From assembly GCF_039982735.1 (NCBI RefSeq), contig NZ_JBDWXV010000023.1:1-64000 (forward strand): DNA of 64,000 nucleotides, read 5' to 3'. A program made the translations under genes and the position numbers. The notes beneath the pieces are model-generated. The model worked only from the letters and a program-made list of their open reading frames with translations, was not told the origin of the DNA and made no database searches. Positions 24,527 to 32,629 of the stretch are shown here, one piece after another; position 1 is the stretch's first letter; each line of letters begins with the position of its first letter. The stretch comes from Saccharospirillum sp039982735 (GTDB taxonomy: Bacteria; Pseudomonadota; Gammaproteobacteria; Pseudomonadales; Natronospirillaceae).

Positions 24527-25978
24527 GTGACCGCCGTAAAACCCGCCCTGAAAATTGCCACCTTCATCATGCTTATCTGGGGCTGCCTGATGGGGCTGAC
24601 GGTGCTGCTGGCCGATTGGTCCACCGCTCAGGAAGTGCGCGCCATGGTGCTCAGTGCGCTGGTCTGTTTGGCGGTTGCCCTGGTTTGCATGCTGCTTGCG
24701 CGCGGGCCTTCGATTCGCATGAAAGCAAAGCCGATGTTTCTGGTGACGGCGGTTAACTGGGGCCTGCTGTGCCTGACCGGCGCTTTGCCGCTGTACCTTG
24801 GCTGGCCGGAACTGAGCTTTATTGATGCTCTGTTCGAGAGTGTCTCCGGGGTAACCACGACCGGTTCAACCATTTTGGTCGGGCTCGACGGTGGCCCCCG
24901 CACCCTGATTTTGTGGCGCTCGCTGATGCAGTGGGTCGGTGGCATCGGCATCATTCTGATGGCCGTGGCGGTATTACCGTTCTTGAAAGTCGGCGGCATG
25001 CGCTTGTTTAAAACCGAGAGTTCGGAATGGTCCAATATTCAGAATACCCGGGTGCGCACCGTGGCCACACAAATTGGTGTGGTCTACATACTGCTCACCG
25101 CTCTGGCTATCGCGGTCTACTGGGCATTGGGGATGACCGGCTTCAACGCTTTGAACCATGCGCTAACCAGCCTCGCGACAGGAGGCTACTCAACCTCTGA
25201 TTCGTCGTTCGGGCAATTTAATAGCAGTGCCCTGATTTGGGCGGGCAGCGCATTCATGTTGCTGGGTGGTTTGCCATTTCTGCTGTATGTGCAATCGCTG
25301 CATGACCGCGCCTGGCACATAGCGCGCGATGCACAGGTACAGCTGCTGTTCAAACTGGTGGCCGCCGCCGCTCTGGCGATGACCGTACATCGATTGCTGA
25401 CCGGATCGACCGAGTCGTTTTTTCACGCCCTGACCCACGCGGTTTTCAACATTACCTCCGTCGTCACCACCACCGGTTACGCCACCGAAGACTACACCCT
25501 CTGGGGCAGTTTCTCGTTAATGCTCTTTGTTTTCCTGATGTTCAGTGGCGCCTGTTCAGGCTCTACCTCCGGTGGCACCAAGCTGTTCCGGTTTCAGTTG
25601 CTCGGCTTGCTGTTGCGCGAGCATTTGTTCAAATCGCTGCATCCCTCCGGTCATTTTCAGCGCATCTACAATCAGCGCCCGGTCGGTGAGGGTGTGCTGG
25701 TCGCTTCGCTGGCGTATTTGTTTGTGATGCTGGTCAGCCTGTTGCTCTTTTCGATCGCGCTAACGCTGACCGGGTTGGATGTGGTGACCGCCGGGTCCGC
25801 CGCACTCACGGCGCTGATGAACGTCGGCCCGGGTTTTGGCGAGTTGATTGGACCAGCCGGCAACTTTTCCACCTTGCCCGATACCGCCAAGGCCATCCTC
25901 TGTCTTGCCATGCTGCTGGGCAGGCTTGAATATATGGCCCTGCTGATTCTATTCACACCGGCCTTCTGGCGCTGGTAA
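24527..25978 (+). CDS. trkH: Trk/Ktr-type potassium uptake channel subunit TrkH
   Basis: About 483 residues from GTG 24527; TTG 24512 is possible but weaker. Eight or more spans and four pore repeats are visible by their selectivity loops: SGVTTTGST, TSLATGGYST, TSVVTTTGYAT and LMNVGPGFG. This is the potassium-translocating subunit. No trkA/ktrA gene lies in the window. Its stop overlaps the next gene region, and a KdpD/KdpE-type two-component pair follows at once, which is unusual for Trk. Confidence 0.93.
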   Translation: MTAVKPALKIATFIMLIWGCLMGLTVLLADWSTAQEVRAMVLSALVCLAVALVCMLLARGPSIRMKAKPMFLVTAVNWGLLCLTGALPLYLGWPELSFIDALFESVSGVTTTGSTILVGLDGGPRTLILWRSLMQWVGGIGIILMAVAVLPFLKVGGMRLFKTESSEWSNIQNTRVRTVATQIGVVYILLTALAIAVYWALGMTGFNALNHALTSLATGGYSTSDSSFGQFNSSALIWAGSAFMLLGGLPFLLYVQSLHDRAWHIARDAQVQLLFKLVAAAALAMTVHRLLTGSTESFFHALTHAVFNITSVVTTTGYATEDYTLWGSFSLMLFVFLMFSGACSGSTSGGTKLFRFQLLGLLLREHLFKSLHPSGHFQRIYNQRPVGEGVLVASLAYLFVMLVSLLLFSIALTLTGLDVVTAGSAALTALMNVGPGFGELIGPAGNFSTLPDTAKAILCLAMLLGRLEYMALLILFTPAFWRW

Positions 25979-25998
25979 TGGAAAACCGGAGGGGTTCG

Positions 25999-27369
25999 AT
26001 GAAACAGGCCTGGCTGTGGCCGCTGTGCAATGCTGTGATCCCGCTGGCCATTACCGGCCTGGGGCTACTGCCGCTGCCCTGGCTGGCGCATACCACCTTG
26101 CTGTTGCTGTATTTGATGGCCGTGGTGCTCAGTGCCCTGCTGACCGACTGGCGCGGCGTGCTGACCAGCGCCGGACTGGGCTTGCTGCTGTTCAACTACG
26201 CCTTTACTCAGCCGGTGTTCAGCCTGGCAATGCACGAACCTGAAGAAATAGTAGCCGCAGCCCTGTACGTCGTTTTCGCACTGATGACCGGCGGCCTGGC
26301 CTACCGGTTGCGCCACCAGGTCGACCAGCTGTCTTTTCAGCAGCGCTTTGTCAGTGCTCAACTGGCCCTGACCAAACACCTTCAGGACGACCCGGCCAAG
26401 GCCGATGCAGATCACCTGGCGACCTTTTCACAGCAGGTCTTCGGCGATGCCCGGGCACTGACCCTGAATGAAGGCCAGACCGATCCGTTAACCCGTGCGC
26501 GCGGGCTAAACAGCGACCCGGAGCTGACCCACAACCTGCCCGAGGGCTGGCAATCGATGGTGCGGGCGTTGGGCGAACAATGGCTGGCGTATCAGGAGCG
26601 CCGCGAAGCCCGGCAGGAACGCAAAGCCGCTGAACGTCGGGCCGATGAAGAGTCGTTGCGCAATGCGTTGCTGTCTTCCGTCTCGCATGATCTGAAAACA
26701 CCGCTGGTGACGATGATGGGCGCGGCCACCTCGTTGCGCGACCTGCAAGCCGACCTGAACGAAGACGACCGCCGGGAGCTGCTGAACTCCATCATTCTCG
26801 AAAGCGAACGCCTGGAACAGTACATTCAGAACCTGCTCGACATGACCCGCCTGGGCCAGGGCGAGCTGACCCTGAACCGTCAGTGGATCTCGATCGATGA
26901 GCTCTACCATGTGGTTTACCGCCGCCTGGCCGCCGCAAAGCCCTCACCCGGGGTTAGCTTTCACCCGAGCGGTGAATTGCCTTCTGTCTGGGTGCATGCA
27001 GCGCTGGTCGAACAGGCACTGTTCAATGCGCTCGACAACGCCCTGAAAGCCATAGGTCCAGACGGGCGCGTTGAAGTTCACACTGGCGCCGATGCCAGTA
27101 CCATCTGGATGGATGTGCTCGACCAGGGCCCCGGTCTGCCGCGCGAGCAATGGGAAGCGGTGTTCGGGCAGTTCTATTCGTTCAGCCGGGGCGACCGCTA
27201 CTCGACCGGCTCGGGCCTCGGGCTGACCATTTGCCGGGGCATGATGCGGGTACACGGTGGTGAAGCTGCCTTTGTAGAGCCCCCGGCCGGTTTCTCCCTG
27301 TGCCTGAGATTGACGCTGCCCATAGCGTCTGCCGGGGCCGACACCGCCACCCGGCCCAACCAGGAATAA
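25999..27369 (+). CDS. KdpD-like sensor kinase lacking the N-terminal sensor half
   Basis: A 456-residue kinase from ATG 25999, chosen because GGAGG (25988-25992) is ideally placed; a start at 25978 is possible. It begins with the KdpD DUF4118 four-helix membrane domain (about residues 8-105, with SAGLGLLLFNYAFTQPVFSL). Then follow a linker, the His box SSVSHDLKTPLVTM with H230, and an HATPase domain (N-box EQALFNALDNALKA, GSGLGLTICRGMM). The KdpD and Usp-like sensor domains (about 400 residues in E. coli KdpD) are absent. It likely reports potassium or turgor status for the upstream trkH. Confidence 0.9.
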   Translation: MKQAWLWPLCNAVIPLAITGLGLLPLPWLAHTTLLLLYLMAVVLSALLTDWRGVLTSAGLGLLLFNYAFTQPVFSLAMHEPEEIVAAALYVVFALMTGGLAYRLRHQVDQLSFQQRFVSAQLALTKHLQDDPAKADADHLATFSQQVFGDARALTLNEGQTDPLTRARGLNSDPELTHNLPEGWQSMVRALGEQWLAYQERREARQERKAAERRADEESLRNALLSSVSHDLKTPLVTMMGAATSLRDLQADLNEDDRRELLNSIILESERLEQYIQNLLDMTRLGQGELTLNRQWISIDELYHVVYRRLAAAKPSPGVSFHPSGELPSVWVHAALVEQALFNALDNALKAIGPDGRVEVHTGADASTIWMDVLDQGPGLPREQWEAVFGQFYSFSRGDRYSTGSGLGLTICRGMMRVHGGEAAFVEPPAGFSLCLRLTLPIASAGADTATRPNQE

Positions 27370-27376
27370 CCCAGCG

Positions 27377-28066
27377 ATGAGCCGAATTCTGATCATTGAC
27401 GATGAAGCCCAGATCCGCCGCTTTCTGCGTATCAGCCTGGCGTCTCAGGGGTACGATGTGATTGAAGCGGAGACCGGCACCCAGGGTATTGCTCAGGCCG
27501 TGCTGGCCCAACCCGACCTGGTGATCCTGGACCTCGGCCTGCCCGACCTGGATGGCAAAGAGGTGCTGCGTCAGCTCATGGCGCAAAGTCAGCAGCCGGT
27601 GCTGGTCTTGTCGGTTCGCTCTTCGGAGATGGAGAAAGTCGCGGCACTCGATATGGGCGCTGAAGACTATGTGGTAAAACCTTTCAGCGTGAATGAATTG
27701 CTGGCCCGGGTGCGCCGCATTCTCGCCTCACGCACCGGCACCCGGGAGGACCCGGCCGACATTGCCTATTCCGACACCCGGTTGAGCATTAACCCCGACC
27801 GGCATGAACTGACGCTCGATGGCCAGAGCATCAGCCTCACACGCAAGGAATGGGCGGTGATGCAGCACCTGGTAAAGGCTCCCGGCCGGCTTGTCACCCA
27901 GACCAGTCTGCTGGAAAAAATCTGGGGCCGCAGTCACAAAGACGACTCCCAATACCTGCGCAATGTGATTCGCCAGTTACGCATCAAGCTTGGCGACAAT
28001 GCAGCCAACCCGGAGTACCTGGAAACCGAACCCGGCATCGGTTACCGCTTTCTGGACAGGCGATAG
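27377..28066 (+). CDS. KdpE-like response regulator
   Basis: A 229-residue OmpR/PhoB-class regulator. The receiver has DDEAQIRRF, phosphoacceptor Asp in LVILDLGLPD and Lys in VVKPFSVNE. The C-terminal winged helix contains LTRKEWAVMQHLVKAPGRLVT and YLETEPGIGYRF. IDDEAQIRRFLRISL is close to KdpE. It follows the kinase by 7 bp. Its 3' end overlaps the convergent gene by 25 bp. Probably controls trkH and not a Kdp ATPase. Confidence 0.92.
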   Translation: MSRILIIDDEAQIRRFLRISLASQGYDVIEAETGTQGIAQAVLAQPDLVILDLGLPDLDGKEVLRQLMAQSQQPVLVLSVRSSEMEKVAALDMGAEDYVVKPFSVNELLARVRRILASRTGTREDPADIAYSDTRLSINPDRHELTLDGQSISLTRKEWAVMQHLVKAPGRLVTQTSLLEKIWGRSHKDDSQYLRNVIRQLRIKLGDNAANPEYLETEPGIGYRFLDRR

Positions 28067-29112
28067 ACCCAGGGCAAGGCAATGGCGATGATCAGAAACC
28101 GAACCACATGATGAACCACCACAAAGGCCGGATCGGTATTCAACGTTGCGGCAATCAGCACCATTTCGGGCAGACCGCCGGGAGCAAAGGCGAGAAAAAT
28201 AGCCGCCGCCGGAATGTCGGTCAGCAGCGTCAGAAGCGCTGTCATCAGCGCGACCAGAGTCACCGTCAGCAACAGGGCAACCAGGCTGTGACCCGAAAGA
28301 ATGACGGCCGTGCGCCAGCGAATTTTGGCGAACTTGGTGCCCAGATAGGTTCCGAGCACAAACTGCACCGGCACCAGCGCCTGGCCGGGAATGCTCAGGT
28401 CGGTCAGGCCGGTAATTTGCAACACCGCAACCCCGGTTAACGGCCCCAGCATCAGCGGTTGCGGCCAACGCAACCGCCTGGCCACCCATAAGCCAACGGC
28501 GATGGCAGCCAAAGCCCACAGCACCGACGGCCAGCTTGGCAATGCCCAGGATTCAGTTGGAACGGTCCGAATTCGGTCAATATCGAGCCCGGTCAGATCG
28601 CCCAGACTCACCAGAATCAGCGGCACGAAATAGATCACCGCCAGCACCCGGGTTATTTGCGGAATCAGCATCTGCTTTTCATCGGCGCCACTGCGCGCGC
28701 CCATGATCAGCACGAGAGACTGGGCTCCGGGCACCGAGGCAAACAGCGCTGTGGTGCTATCGAACCCGGCAAAGCGCCGGAAATACCAGTGGTTTACGGT
28801 CGTTGATGCACTTACCAGCACCACCATACCGATCAGCGACAGGGGCCAGTGCCAGACAGTAAACAGCAGCCCGGGGTCTAGCGCCGCACCGGCATACACA
28901 CCCAGAATCAGCAGCATGGCGGTAAACAGCCGCATTGGAATATGGGGAGTAAAACCGAGCAGGCTGCCGACAAGCGTCGCTGTCAGGCTGCCCAGCATCC
29001 AGGGCAATGGCCAGGACAGCGCATTGAACACCAGGGCACCGACGGCAGCGATGGCGAGCGTCAGCAGCAGATTCAGCGCGGTGTTCAATCGGGTCGGATG
29101 ACTGGGGCTCAT
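28042..29112 (-). CDS. AbrB-family membrane protein
   Basis: A 356-residue protein with about ten spans in two similar halves, the AbrB duplication family (often mislabelled ammonia monooxygenase). Typical motifs are LPWMLGSLTATL in repeat 1 and PQPLMLGPLTGVAVLQ in repeat 2, plus SVPGAQSLVLIMGA and FAPGGLPEMVLIA. These paired PG loops suggest a transporter. Substrate unknown. GGAG precedes ATG 29112. Confidence 0.88.
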   Translation of the reverse strand: MSPSHPTRLNTALNLLLTLAIAAVGALVFNALSWPLPWMLGSLTATLVGSLLGFTPHIPMRLFTAMLLILGVYAGAALDPGLLFTVWHWPLSLIGMVVLVSASTTVNHWYFRRFAGFDSTTALFASVPGAQSLVLIMGARSGADEKQMLIPQITRVLAVIYFVPLILVSLGDLTGLDIDRIRTVPTESWALPSWPSVLWALAAIAVGLWVARRLRWPQPLMLGPLTGVAVLQITGLTDLSIPGQALVPVQFVLGTYLGTKFAKIRWRTAVILSGHSLVALLLTVTLVALMTALLTLLTDIPAAAIFLAFAPGGLPEMVLIAATLNTDPAFVVVHHVVRFLIIAIALPWVYRLSRKR

Positions 29113-29284
29113 GGCGCTCCGGCAGGATTAAGAGTCGCGCGCAGTATAGAGTGGCAGGCAGGGTTTCGAAATAAAACGCAGCGTTAAACTCCGGAGACCT
29201 ATAGCTGGCACTCAATCTGATAGGCTCTGCTCTGATTAAGAGTGCACGACCCTGAAACGCCAACCTGAACACAGGAGCAAATAA

Positions 29285-29923
29285 ATGCGCAAAACCATCA
29301 CCCGTGGAGTCCTCAGGATCCTGCCACTGGCGCTGTCTTTGTGGCTGTTCTGGACGATCGGCGACGGGCTCAATAATTTCGGGCTCGCACTGCTTCGCCT
29401 GGTCGGCATCAGCCAACCCTGGGCAGGGAGTGGCTTTGTTTTAGTGCTGACCCTGTTGCTGATCATCGGCCTGGCGTTCAGTGTCAGTCCGATCGTCTGG
29501 TTGTACCAAAAGCTGGAAGACCAGATTCTCCGGTTTCCGCTGCTGAAGACCGTATATAGAGCCATTAAAGACATGGCCTCGCTGATCAGCACCGACCCGG
29601 AGAAAACCAAAGAACGGCAAACCGTTCTGGTGAAACAGGCGAACGACACCTACATTGTCGGCTTTGTAACGGCAAACGATGTTCCCAGGGCTGTTGGTCA
29701 GGCGCTGGAAAAACACGACGAACCCGATGAGTGGGTGCCGGTGCTGATGCAGGTCAGCTATCAGATCGCCGGCGTAACGCTGCTAGTGCGCAAGGCCGAC
29801 CTGGTTTATGTGGACTGGCCGTTTGAAGATGCGATGCAATTCATGCTGACGGCCGGTTTGTACAAGAGCACAGAGCAGGAAGCGGCTTCGCCCGGTATCA
29901 GACCTAACGCCACACCAGACTGA
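29285..29923 (+). CDS. DUF502 membrane protein
   Basis: A 212-residue protein from ATG 29285 with AGGAG upstream. Two N-terminal spans (about 10-30 and 48-72) precede the DUF502 domain, marked by FPLLKTVYRAIKDMASL and FVTANDVP. The usual MPTTPNPTSG loop is replaced by a divergent VLMQVSYQIAGVTLLV segment, so it is an atypical member. Function of the family is not established. Confidence 0.87.
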   Translation: MRKTITRGVLRILPLALSLWLFWTIGDGLNNFGLALLRLVGISQPWAGSGFVLVLTLLLIIGLAFSVSPIVWLYQKLEDQILRFPLLKTVYRAIKDMASLISTDPEKTKERQTVLVKQANDTYIVGFVTANDVPRAVGQALEKHDEPDEWVPVLMQVSYQIAGVTLLVRKADLVYVDWPFEDAMQFMLTAGLYKSTEQEAASPGIRPNATPD

Positions 29924-30018
29924 TTTCGACAACGCTGGCTCCCAGCGCTTGGGTGATGGTGCGCTTCTGTGTTTTTTCAGTATACTGCTGCCCGTCTGGC
30001 GCGCTTGCGCCAGCAGCG

Positions 30019-30186
30019 TTCTCAGGGCGGGGCGAAATTCCCCACCGGCGGTATCTGATTGGCAGTCATGCAGGTCAGGAGCCCGCGAGCGCTCGCGGTG
30101 AACCGGATTAAAGCCGGTGCTTCACGGCGAGGTCAGCAGATCTGGTGTGAAACCAGAGCCGACGGTTAGAGTCCGGATGAGAGAGA
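30019..30186 (+). ncRNA. FMN riboswitch (RFN element)
   Basis: A textbook RFN element. TCTCAGGGCGGGGCGAAA and the following CCCCACCGGCGGTA open it; then come a variable hairpin GCGAGCGCTCGCGG, AGCCGGTGCTTC, GGTCAGCAGATCTGGTG, CCAGAGCCGACGG and GAGTCCGGATGAGAGA. It binds FMN and, in proteobacteria, usually blocks translation or transcription of riboflavin genes. It precedes ribH2 by about 100 bases. A GC-rich stretch at 30199-30245 could form the expression platform. Confidence 0.96.
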
Positions 30187-30282
30187 TCGCGAACCACCCA
30201 ATCGCTGCCGCGCCCTGCGCGGTGGTCTTTGCGTACTCGCGCGCCCTGATTCTGGCCATCACCCTAATCGTGAGGGAAACCC

Positions 30283-30747
30283 ATGAATCAGTCTATCCCC
30301 AACCGCACTACCCGTGTTGCTGTTATTGCAGCCTCCTGGCATGCCGACATTGTCGGACAAGCCTGCGCGTCGTTTGAATCTGAACTGAAACAACTGGACA
30401 CCTCGGCCGAGGTAGAACACCTGCGCGTGCCCGGTGCCTATGAAATCCCATTGCATGCCAAGCACCTGGCCAAAAGCGGACGTTTTGACGCCATTGTCGC
30501 CTGTGGCCTGGTAGTCGACGGTGGCATCTACCGGCACGACTTTGTCGCTCAGGCGGTGATTGATGGGCTGATGCGAGTGCAGCTGGATACCGATGTTCCG
30601 GTCTTCAGCGTGGTGCTGACGCCGCACCATTTTCACGAACACGAGGAACACCAGCGCTATTTCCGCGAGCACTTCGTGAAAAAGGGTCAGGAAGCGGCTC
30701 AGGCCTGCCATGCCACCCTGGGCAGCCTGCGCGCGATCACCGGTTAA
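30283..30747 (+). CDS. ribH2: 6,7-dimethyl-8-ribityllumazine synthase, type 2
   Basis: A 154-residue lumazine synthase, the penultimate enzyme of riboflavin synthesis. AASWHADIVGQA, VPGAYEIPLHAKHL, ACGLVVDGGIYRHDFVAQAVIDGLM and SVVLTPHHFHEH are present. The PHHFHEHEEHQRYFREHFVKKGQEAA segment is the type 2 (decameric, Brucella RibH2-like) form, distinct from housekeeping RibH. AGGGAAACCC precedes ATG 30283. It is controlled by the FMN riboswitch and stands alone, so it probably adds capacity when FMN is low. Confidence 0.93.
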   Translation: MNQSIPNRTTRVAVIAASWHADIVGQACASFESELKQLDTSAEVEHLRVPGAYEIPLHAKHLAKSGRFDAIVACGLVVDGGIYRHDFVAQAVIDGLMRVQLDTDVPVFSVVLTPHHFHEHEEHQRYFREHFVKKGQEAAQACHATLGSLRAITG

Positions 30748-30751
30748 CCTG

Positions 30752-30777
30752 AACGGCCCGAAACCATTCGGGCCGTT
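30752..30777. terminator. Bidirectional hairpin between ribH2 and the TIGR02647 gene
   Basis: AACGGCCCGAA and TTCGGGCCGTT form an 11-bp perfect stem with a 4-base loop between convergent genes. No long T run follows on the plus strand, so termination strength is uncertain. Confidence 0.65.
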
Positions 30778-30780
30778 GCA

Positions 30781-31020
30781 CTACTGACTCGATAGAATGC
30801 CCAGCAACTTTCGAGTGTGGTCGACTGTTTCGACCCCGAGGTCGGTCAGGTAGCCGCCGTCTTTATGGGTGATCAGCCCTTTGCCATGCAGGCGTTCGGC
30901 AGCGGCTACCAGTGCCGGGTCGGCCTCCTGGCTATGCACTTTTATGCCTTCCTGCAATGAAGAGGCCCGAAACTGGGTAAGCAAATTCAGCTCGGCGAGG
31001 TGGTCGTCGGAGAAGGGCAT
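30781..31020 (-). CDS. TIGR02647-family small protein, possible DNA-binding
   Basis: A 79-residue helical protein. LAELNLLTQF, QEGIKVHSQEADPALVAAAERLHGKGLI and DGGYLTDLG match the TIGR02647 family of gammaproteobacteria, which has a winged-helix-like profile. Function is not established. Confidence 0.85.
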   Translation of the reverse strand: MPFSDDHLAELNLLTQFRASSLQEGIKVHSQEADPALVAAAERLHGKGLITHKDGGYLTDLGVETVDHTRKLLGILSSQ

Positions 31021-31120
31021 GGCGATTCCTATTGTTGTTCGGGCATAGCTTATGTTTAGTCGAGTTTTCCTGATTCGACAATCCTGGCGCGTTACCTATC
31101 GCGCCCCTATCCCGGAAACC

Positions 31121-32578
31121 TCAGAATGTACTGATCCCGCTGGCCTCCATAAACCGGTACACCAGTTGCGGCCAGACCCGGGTGTCGGCGTAGGTTTCGT
31201 AATCGACACTGAAGCGTTTGTCGTCGGTGTTGCTCCAGCGCAATTCAAACCAGTCGGCGGCGTCTGCCAGAGCGGTTAATTCGGCCGTTCTGCCGGTTAA
31301 TACCATACTGGTTTCCAGGTTGAGGTTATTGAGGTTGCGCCGTGTAAAGTTGGCCGAGCCGACAATCAACGTGGCCTCACCATCGGCGTGCCGGGCCAGC
31401 ATGAATTTGGAATGACACTGTTCGCCCCGGGTTTCGCACCAGCGCACGGGTATGCCGGCCCGGTGGAGTTCGAGCGCGGTTTGGCGATTGGGGATACCAT
31501 TCTTTTCGCGGCCAAAGGCGTCTTTGTTGGCGTCGAGCAGGAGGCGCAATTGGGCCTGACGGTCGTGCGCGGCCAGCAGGGCGCTGACGATGTCGCGGTC
31601 TGACAGGTAGAACACGGCGATGTCGAGCTGGTCGCCGGCGTTAACGCCATTGATGGTCTCCAGCAGCGCGTGTTTGATGGCCAATTCAGTGACCACTCTT
31701 AACCCGGCGTCCGTTGGGTCGGCCGGGGGCCGGGTCGATAGCGTCGACTGTACCGTCGGGCCGCCGGAAAACGCCAGCACGGCTTGCTCGGTTGTCAGCA
31801 AATCCTGTACAGCGGGCCCTGAAAAGCGCAGGGCAACGTTGCCGTGGGCGCTGCTGCCATCATGGGGGTTGGCCGAGGTCACCAGCGCCGCATAGCCGTT
31901 ACCCCCACCCTGGTCGGCAATAATCACTTTGCGGTGATTAGCCTTGAAATTCGGCAAAATTAGAAAGCTTCGCAATGATATTCGGCCATCGCCCAGCGGG
32001 CTTGCCAGCCGATCTCCGGTACTGGTTCCAAAGTGCGATAAAAAGGTACGCCAGATGGAAGAATAGGCCGGGTTGCTGTCGCGCAGGGCCTCCAACCGGG
32101 TCAGGGTGACGGTGATGCCCGCTTGTTCCAGCCGCTCCAGGTGCCTGGCACGCTGACCGCCATAGACGGTGTTGATCGGGTCGGTAATCAGGTGCGCTTC
32201 AAGGTTGGGGAAGCGCTGCTTCTGGGCGATCAGTCGTTCTGTCAGTTCGGCCGACAGCGCCCGGTGTTCTTCGCGCACCTCGCCCTGAAAATCGTTGAAC
32301 AGAAACATGTCGATCAGCACAAAGCGTTCGGCCGCGTCGATCATGGCGAAGACTTCATCGAAGATGCTTTGTTCGAGATGACGCTGGTCGTCGGTGCCTA
32401 TGTAAGACGTATCGGATAAGAACCGCACATCGCTGACCGGCCGCAGCGGGCCGTCAACGTTGAGGCCGGGCGGCAAGGGTTTAACGCTGTGGTAAATGCC
32501 CACCGCCAGCAAAACCAGCCCAACAGCCACTAACAGTGCAATTGCGATACGACCTCCTGCCCTGGGTACGCCCACCAT
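31121..32578 (-). CDS. Phospholipase D family protein
   Basis: A 485-residue protein with an N-terminal membrane anchor (about residues 9-28) and two PLD/HKD motifs. The first is FKANHRKVIIADQ (H-x-K-x4-D, about residue 215) with GNGYAALVTSANPHDG after it. The second is CHSKFMLARHADG (about residue 387), followed by VGSANFTRRN. Both catalytic His/Lys pairs are present. It probably acts in the periplasm on phospholipids (cardiolipin-synthase-like or phospholipase). GGAG is 7 bases before ATG 32578. Confidence 0.88.
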   Translation of the reverse strand: MVGVPRAGGRIAIALLVAVGLVLLAVGIYHSVKPLPPGLNVDGPLRPVSDVRFLSDTSYIGTDDQRHLEQSIFDEVFAMIDAAERFVLIDMFLFNDFQGEVREEHRALSAELTERLIAQKQRFPNLEAHLITDPINTVYGGQRARHLERLEQAGITVTLTRLEALRDSNPAYSSIWRTFLSHFGTSTGDRLASPLGDGRISLRSFLILPNFKANHRKVIIADQGGGNGYAALVTSANPHDGSSAHGNVALRFSGPAVQDLLTTEQAVLAFSGGPTVQSTLSTRPPADPTDAGLRVVTELAIKHALLETINGVNAGDQLDIAVFYLSDRDIVSALLAAHDRQAQLRLLLDANKDAFGREKNGIPNRQTALELHRAGIPVRWCETRGEQCHSKFMLARHADGEATLIVGSANFTRRNLNNLNLETSMVLTGRTAELTALADAADWFELRWSNTDDKRFSVDYETYADTRVWPQLVYRFMEASGISTF

Positions 32579-32629
32579 GGTGCTACTCCTTCAGATCCGG
32601 GCGTGCATCATCCATGCGTTTCCCGGGTG

